DNA of 64,000 nt, from contig NZ_JACHMS010000001.1 in assembly GCF_014205055.1 (NCBI RefSeq), positions 1,488,001 through 1,552,000 of the forward strand, in the 5' to 3' direction. The notes beneath the pieces were generated by a model. It made no database searches. It was not told where the DNA came from and saw only the letters and a program-made list of their open reading frames with translations. Positions 59,927-64,000 of this stretch are shown here, one piece after another; within the stretch, counting starts at the first letter, position 1; every line of letters begins with the position of its first letter. Source of the DNA: Streptomyces luteogriseus (GTDB lineage Bacteria; Actinomycetota; Actinomycetes; Streptomycetales; Streptomycetaceae). A program made the position numbers and the translations under genes.

Positions 59927-60850
59927 TCAGAGGTTGGTGAGGTCCACGGGGATCTTCGCCTCGCAGCCGTCCCGAAGGACCGTCGCCTCGATCAGGCCGT
60001 AGGGGCGGTCGGCGGCGAAGTACACCTCGTTGTCGTTCTTCAGCCCGAACGGCTCCAGATCCACCAGGAAGTGGTGCTTGTTCGGCAGGGAGAAGCGGAC
60101 CTCGTCGATCTCGCTGCGGTTGTCGATGATCCGCGCACCCATCTGGTACAGGGTCTGCTGGAGCGAGAGCGAGTAGGTCTCGGCGAAGGCCTGGAGCATG
60201 TGCTTCCTCACCTGCTCGTAGGACTTCTCCCAGTTCGGCATGCGCTGCTCGTCGTCGGTCCAGTTGAACCGCCAGCGGCCGGAGACCTCGGTGGCCAGGA
60301 TGCGGTCGTAGGCCTCCTTCAGGGTCGTGTACTTGTCCTTGACGTAGCCCCAGAACTCGGAGTTCGTCGAGTTCATCACGACGAGGTCCTTCAGGCCGGA
60401 GACGACCTCCCAGCGCTCACCGTCGTAGGTGATCTGCGTGAGCCGTGTCTCCTGGCCCTTGCGGACGAAGGAGTGCTTGACCTCGTCGGCGCCGATGAAC
60501 CGGGAGTTGGCGTCGGAGGCCTCGATCCGCTCCCAGGCGTACTCCTCGATGCGGATCCGGGCCGTCCTGATCGGCTCCTGCGAGGTCACGAAGTGCCGGG
60601 CGAGGTGGATGCCGAACTGCTCGGCCGACTCGATGCCGTGCTCCTTGGCGAACGCGTACACCGTGTTCTTGGTGGTGTCGGTCGGCAGGACGTTGGCGTT
60701 CGAGCCGGAGTAGTGGACCTCCTCCATGTCGCCGGAGAGCGCGACCGAGACGTTCAGGTCCTTGATGTGGTGGGTGGCGCCGTCCCGCGTGATCTTCACG
60801 ACTCGGTTCTCGGCCTTGCCGTACTGGTTCTGTCCCAGAATGGTGGGCAT
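59927..60850 (-). CDS. uox: urate oxidase (uricase)
   Basis: 307 residues, cofactor-free uricase. LGQNQYGKAENRVVKI is the family start. NVLPTDTTKNTVYAFAKEHG carries the catalytic Thr and Lys region. SFVRKGQETRLTQITYDGE, SGLKDLVVMNSTNSEFWG and LPNKHHFLVDLEPF match the C-terminal tunnelling-fold repeat. It oxidises urate to 5-hydroxyisourate with O2. It is 6 bp downstream of uraH and in one operon with uraD-uraH. Confidence 0.95.
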   Translation of the reverse strand: MPTILGQNQYGKAENRVVKITRDGATHHIKDLNVSVALSGDMEEVHYSGSNANVLPTDTTKNTVYAFAKEHGIESAEQFGIHLARHFVTSQEPIRTARIRIEEYAWERIEASDANSRFIGADEVKHSFVRKGQETRLTQITYDGERWEVVSGLKDLVVMNSTNSEFWGYVKDKYTTLKEAYDRILATEVSGRWRFNWTDDEQRMPNWEKSYEQVRKHMLQAFAETYSLSLQQTLYQMGARIIDNRSEIDEVRFSLPNKHHFLVDLEPFGLKNDNEVYFAADRPYGLIEATVLRDGCEAKIPVDLTNL

Positions 60851-60856
60851 GAGTAG

Positions 60857-61261
60857 CTAGCTCCCTCGGTAAACGGAGTAGCCGAACGGGTTGAGCAGCA
60901 GCGGTACGTGGTAGTGCTCGCCCGGCACGACGGCGAACGTGATCGCCACCTCCGGGAAGAACACACCGGCGCCGCTGTCCCGATTCGCGGGGGCGTCCTG
61001 CTGCGCATCGGCTTGCTGGTTCGCAGATTTCTCGAAGTACGCCTCGACGGCGAAGTCGAGCCGTACGTGGGTGGTGCCCTCGGGCAGCGCCGGGAGGTCC
61101 TTGCACCGGCCGTCCGCGTCGGTCGCGGAGCCGCCGAGCGTCTGCCAGTCCGCGGCACGCCCGGAGCGGGCGGAGAGCTGGACGGCGACGCCCTCGGCGG
61201 GGCGGCCGACGCTGGTGTCCAGGATGTGTGTGGACACGGATGCGGTGGTGCTGGTGCTCAT
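60857..61261 (-). CDS. uraH: 5-hydroxyisourate hydrolase (transthyretin-like)
   Basis: 134 residues. The N-terminal VSTHILDTSVGRPAEGVAV and the C-terminal HVPLLLNPFGYSVYRGS are diagnostic of HIU hydrolases (catalytic His9-like, Arg and Tyr-Arg-Gly-Ser end). Between them is a polar insert, EKSANQQADAQQDAPANR, absent from standard members of about 115 residues. It converts 5-hydroxyisourate to OHCU. It is the middle gene of uraD-uraH-uox. Confidence 0.93.
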   Translation of the reverse strand: MSTSTTASVSTHILDTSVGRPAEGVAVQLSARSGRAADWQTLGGSATDADGRCKDLPALPEGTTHVRLDFAVEAYFEKSANQQADAQQDAPANRDSGAGVFFPEVAITFAVVPGEHYHVPLLLNPFGYSVYRGS

Positions 61262-61276
61262 GGTGGGGCGTCCTCT

Positions 61277-61786
61277 TCAGTCTTCTTCGACGAGGCGGGC
61301 GAGCCGGATACGGTTGATCTTGCCCAGCTCGGTGCGGACGATCTCCCGCTCCCGCTCCGGTGTGTTGCCGATCCGTTCCCTGACCGCGTCGCGCATCTGC
61401 TCGCCGGTCCGGCCGGTGGCGCAGATCAGGAAGACATGGCCGAACCTCTCCTGGTAGGCGAGGTTCAGTTCCAGCATCTCCGCCTTGAGTGCGTCGGAGG
61501 CGCCGGCCATGCCGCGCTGCTCCCGCGCCGAGGTGGGGTCACCGGGCTTGGGGCGGCCGATGGGCGGGTGGCCGGCCATCGCCTCGTCGAGGTCCGCGGC
61601 CGTCAGCTCCGCCATGGCGGCGTCGCTCGCGGCGTACAGGTCCTCGACGGTGGCGTAGGGGCGGGCGGCCAGCAGGCGTTTCGCCCACGCCGTGGAAGCG
61701 CACGCCTCGTGGAGCGCGGCGAGGGCCGCGTGCTCCTCGAGGGTGTTGAACCGGGCCAGGCCCGGCGGCGTGGAAGTGGAAGTCAC
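61277..61786 (-). CDS. uraD: OHCU decarboxylase
   Basis: 169 residues from a GTG. All-helical family with AGHPPIGRPKPGDPTSAREQ (the catalytic His), LNLAYQERFGHVFLICATGR and EREIVRTELGKINRIRLARL. It decarboxylates OHCU to S-allantoin, the substrate of allantoinase encoded elsewhere in the window. It is first in the uraD-uraH-uox operon, with a TCAAC-N5-GTTGA repeat 76-90 bp upstream. Confidence 0.94.
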   Translation of the reverse strand: MTSTSTPPGLARFNTLEEHAALAALHEACASTAWAKRLLAARPYATVEDLYAASDAAMAELTAADLDEAMAGHPPIGRPKPGDPTSAREQRGMAGASDALKAEMLELNLAYQERFGHVFLICATGRTGEQMRDAVRERIGNTPEREREIVRTELGKINRIRLARLVEED

Positions 61787-61861
61787 GGGAGCCTCCGTGG
61801 CCGGATTCGGCCTTCGTGCTGAACGGGCGTGCCGATAGCTAACGCCCCCCGCGACAGCACG

Positions 61862-61876
61862 TCAACAGTTTGTTGA
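61862..61876. promoter_or_regulatory. operator candidate for the urate operon
   Basis: TCAAC-AGTTT-GTTGA has perfect five-base arms and the same arms and spacing as the repeat upstream of allantoinase (32140-32154). It lies between the HTH gene (end 61919) and uraD. Confidence 0.6.
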
Positions 61877-61918
61877 AAATTCGGTGGCGCGAAACCGGAC
61901 CCGTGCGGCGCGGTGCGG

Positions 61919-62287
61919 TCAGGCCCCCTTCTCGCGGTTGAGGTAGTTGTAGACGGTGAAGCGGCTGACGCCGAGGGCGCTCGCCACGGTCTCCACCCCG
62001 TGCCGTACGGAGAAGGCGCCGCGCGCCTCGAGTATCCGTACGACCTCCTGCTTGGCCCTGCGGTCCAGATCGGCCAGCGGCATGCCCTTGCGGCGCTCCA
62101 TGGCGGCCAGAATGTGATCGAGGGAGTCGGCGAGCTGGGGCAGCCGTACGGCGACGGCGTCCTTGCCCTCCCAGGCCAGGACGACGTCGTCGGGGCCGGC
62201 CTCGTCGGGCGGGATCATCTCGCCGCCCATGGCGTCGACCAGGGGCTTGACGGCCGCGATGAACGGCTCGTCCCCCGCGCCGCTCAC
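61919..62287 (-). CDS. small helix-turn-helix regulator, PucR/Fis-type C terminus
   Basis: 122 residues from a GTG overlapping the stop of the upstream gene (GTGA). A C-terminal helix-turn-helix reads ETVASALGVSRFTVYNYLNR. The N-terminal part is a short alpha/beta region (AWEGKDAVAVRLPQLADSL) without a known ligand domain. It sits just upstream of uraD in the same direction and is probably a local regulator of urate use. It is an alternative to AllR as the protein that binds the shared repeat. Confidence 0.78.
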   Translation of the reverse strand: MSGAGDEPFIAAVKPLVDAMGGEMIPPDEAGPDDVVLAWEGKDAVAVRLPQLADSLDHILAAMERRKGMPLADLDRRAKQEVVRILEARGAFSVRHGVETVASALGVSRFTVYNYLNREKGA

Positions 62288-62535
62288 GCCTCGCCCTCCT
62301 CGACCACGTTGACCTGGAGCGAGACCCGGGTGGCACCGGCCTCCAGGGCCTTGCGGAGCAGGGCGTCCACGGCGGTGAGCACCGCGTCGGCACCGCCCTC
62401 GGCGGTGTTGCCGAACGGGCCCACGTCCACGGCGTCCAGCTCGGCGGCCTCGATGACCTCCCGGGCCACCAGCGCGTGCGCGGGCGCCTCGTCGAGGTCG
62501 AAGGGCTCGGTCGTGAACTCCACTTTCAGTCGCAC
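62284..62535 (-). CDS. MTH1187/YkoF-type thiamine-binding-like protein
   Basis: 83 residues from the GTG at 62535 with GGGGG 5 bp upstream (an ATG at 62550 is an alternative). RLKVEFTTEPFDLDEAPAH, REVIEAAELDAVDVGPFGNT and ATRVSLQVNVVEEGEA match the small ferredoxin-like MTH1187 family, whose members bind thiamine-like ligands. It is coupled to the HTH gene. Its role beside urate genes is not clear. Confidence 0.7.
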   Translation of the reverse strand: MRLKVEFTTEPFDLDEAPAHALVAREVIEAAELDAVDVGPFGNTAEGGADAVLTAVDALLRKALEAGATRVSLQVNVVEEGEA

Positions 62536-62733
62536 TGTGCCCCCATGCATCTGCTCCGACCCGCGCGTGCCGCCAGGTCCGCGATCGGGACCGGAACGCC
62601 CCGGCCGCTTGGGGAGACCTTAACGGACACGGTCGCGGACCTCGCCTGCTCAGCGGGCCCCGATCCGTGCGACGGATGTGCCGCCCCACCGCGTAGAGCA
62701 GAGGACGAATCCACACAGGGAGGGGAACGCGAG

Positions 62734-63816
62734 GTGCGCACATTCAGGAGTGCTGTTCTCAGGGGTGCCGGAGGTACGGCGATCGCGGCGGCGGCCATGG
62801 CCGCGCTGACCGCGTCCCAGGCGCCGGGGGCGCTCCCGGCCCGGGCGGCGGAGCCCGCGCGTCAGGCGACACCCGCCGAACGCGGGCCGAGCGTGTCCGG
62901 CGACACCCCCTACCGCACCGAGCTGCCGCCGCTGCGGACGGGGAAGCGGAAGAAGGGCACCGGGCCGATGACGGAGGGCGGCGCCCTCCCGGCGAGCATG
63001 TTCGCCGCGTACCGGCACGCCGAGCGGGAGCTGGCCCGCACCACCCCCGCCTGCGGACTGCGGTGGCAGCTGCCGGCCGCGATCGGGCAGGTGGAGTCCG
63101 GGCAGGCGCGCGGCGGCCGGGTGACGGCGGACGGCACGACCGCGACGCCGATCCTCGGCCCCCGGCTGAACGGCGGCCCCTTCGCCGTCATCCGCGACAC
63201 CGACCACGGGGCGTACGACGGGGACACGGCCTACGACCGCGCGGTGGGCCCGATGCAGTTCATCCCGTCCACCTGGGCCCGCTGGGGAGCCGACGGCAAC
63301 GGCGACGGCCGGGCGGACCCGAACAACGTCTTCGACGCCGCGCTCGCCGCGGGCCGCTATCTGTGTGCGGGCGGCCGGAACCTGTCCGACCCGGCCGACC
63401 TGGACCGGGCGATCCTCGGCTACAACCACTCGCGGGCGTACCTGCTCATGGTCAGGGCCTGGTACGCGCACTTCCTGGAAGGGCACCGGGTGGTGCCGGA
63501 CGGCCGCGGCGAGATGCCGGGCCGACCGGAGCCGGGGCGCCGCCCGGGCACGCCGAAGCCCGCCGCGCCGGAACACTCCGGCCGCCCGAGTGCGGCCCCC
63601 TCCCGTTCGCCCGCCACGCCGCCCGCCTCGCCTTCCCCCGCTCCGTCCCGTCCGGCAGGCGGAGCCGGGGAGTTGGACGAGCCGCTGCTCCCCGTGCCCG
63701 ACCCGGAGGTGCGGCTGCCCGGGGACGGGGTGCTGCCCGGCGACGGTCCGCTGACCAGCAACGGTGAGGACACAATGGGAACCGACCCCTCCACAACCAC
63801 GGCTACCGGGGGGTAA
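62734..63816 (+). CDS. secreted lytic transglycosylase, SLT family
   Basis: 360 residues from a GTG with GGGAGGGG upstream. A signal peptide (GAGGTAIAAAAMAALTASQA-like) is followed by an SLT catalytic domain (about 90-240): PAAIGQVESGQARGG with the catalytic Glu, YDRAVGPMQFIPSTWARWG, ADPNNVFDAALAAGRYLC and AILGYNHSRAYLLMV. A long Pro/Ser/Ala-rich tail follows, which probably spans the cell wall. It cleaves peptidoglycan glycan strands. Confidence 0.88.
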   Translation: MRTFRSAVLRGAGGTAIAAAAMAALTASQAPGALPARAAEPARQATPAERGPSVSGDTPYRTELPPLRTGKRKKGTGPMTEGGALPASMFAAYRHAERELARTTPACGLRWQLPAAIGQVESGQARGGRVTADGTTATPILGPRLNGGPFAVIRDTDHGAYDGDTAYDRAVGPMQFIPSTWARWGADGNGDGRADPNNVFDAALAAGRYLCAGGRNLSDPADLDRAILGYNHSRAYLLMVRAWYAHFLEGHRVVPDGRGEMPGRPEPGRRPGTPKPAAPEHSGRPSAAPSRSPATPPASPSPAPSRPAGGAGELDEPLLPVPDPEVRLPGDGVLPGDGPLTSNGEDTMGTDPSTTTATGG

Positions 63817-63871
63817 TGTCGCCAGCCGCCGGACGGCACAGGAACCGGCGGGTGAGCGTGGAGGGGCCCTC

Positions 63872-64000
63872 ATGGCGACGGACATGCCTGCTGAGGCAGA
63901 GGCGGCCATGGCTGCTCGGACACAGGAGGCCCACGACCGTTGGCAGCGCATGTGGAGCCACCGCGAGCAGCTGCTCAAGGTGGCCCGGCGGCGGTCGATG
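63872..64000 (+). CDS. probable sigma-70 family factor, 5' end only
   Basis: The 43 residues in the window (ATDMPAEAEAAMAARTQE, then HDRWQRMWSHREQLLKVA and RRRSM) resemble the start of streptomycete sigma-factor region 2, where a W/HRE-LL--A-R-R/S--DAEDVVQE helix follows. GGAGGGG precedes the ATG. The rest is beyond the window, so the call is tentative. Confidence 0.45.
   Translation, partial: MATDMPAEAEAAMAARTQEAHDRWQRMWSHREQLLKVARRRSM

Overview
This is a high-GC window with strong third-codon-position GC bias, many GTG starts and dense families such as universal stress proteins, ROK/GntR, IclR, DmdR-type iron boxes and an RNase Sa-like secreted RNase. Together these indicate a Streptomyces chromosome. 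I saw no tRNA, rRNA, CRISPR array, insertion sequence or prophage.

Region 1 (1-15058) looks like an oxygen-limitation/redox-stress island. It starts with a close DevR/DosR (OsdR-type) response regulator, cut by the window edge. It continues with a zinc alcohol dehydrogenase, a CBS-BON protein, pyruvate formate-lyase with its radical-SAM activase, a DoxX-like membrane protein, two intact tandem-domain universal stress proteins plus one truncated one, a SulP transporter, a flavohemoprotein and an oleate hydratase. Palindromes of the form GGGCCG-N2-CGGCCC sit about 90-180 bp upstream of most of these units, twice as tandem pairs about two helical turns apart, so the island carries both the regulator and its probable targets. 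It also shows decay: a 29-residue phosphoketolase tail fused to a truncated stress protein, and a frameshifted small gene.

Region 2 (15086-29471) holds a translationally coupled SNF2 helicase/SWIM zinc-finger pair with a 42-bp coding minisatellite, a ROK sugar kinase, a GntR regulator divergent from a Gfo/Idh/MocA dehydrogenase, a two-component system, a secreted guanyl-specific RNase, an AIM24 protein and a frameshifted SDR gene.

Region 3 (29617-37498) is allantoin use: allantoicase, allantoinase, an IclR/AllR regulator, a MocA-like nucleotidyltransferase and malate synthase, followed by a HipA-like and a selenoprotein-W-like gene. Region 4 (37662-47865) is iron acquisition: two iron boxes, a flavin-reductase-like PPOX protein, a siderophore ABC importer with a fused permease, and two divergent NIS (IucA/IucC) synthetases with a 2Fe-2S protein; an amino-acid permease and a Usp protein are interleaved.

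Region 5 (47910-56809) is mixed: a von Willebrand factor A protein pair, an HxlR regulator divergent from an aminotransferase over tandem operators, a DUF2243/CtaG membrane pair, a thioesterase, a decayed stretch and a lipase with IPT/TIG domains. Region 6 (56836-62535) is purine catabolism: permease, 8-oxoguanine-deaminase-like amidohydrolase, urate oxidase, HIU hydrolase, OHCU decarboxylase and a small HTH regulator. A TCAAC-N5-GTTGA operator is shared by the urate operon, allantoinase and, with one mismatch, malate synthase, which suggests one circuit from urate to glyoxylate. The window ends with a secreted lytic transglycosylase and the start of a probable sigma factor.
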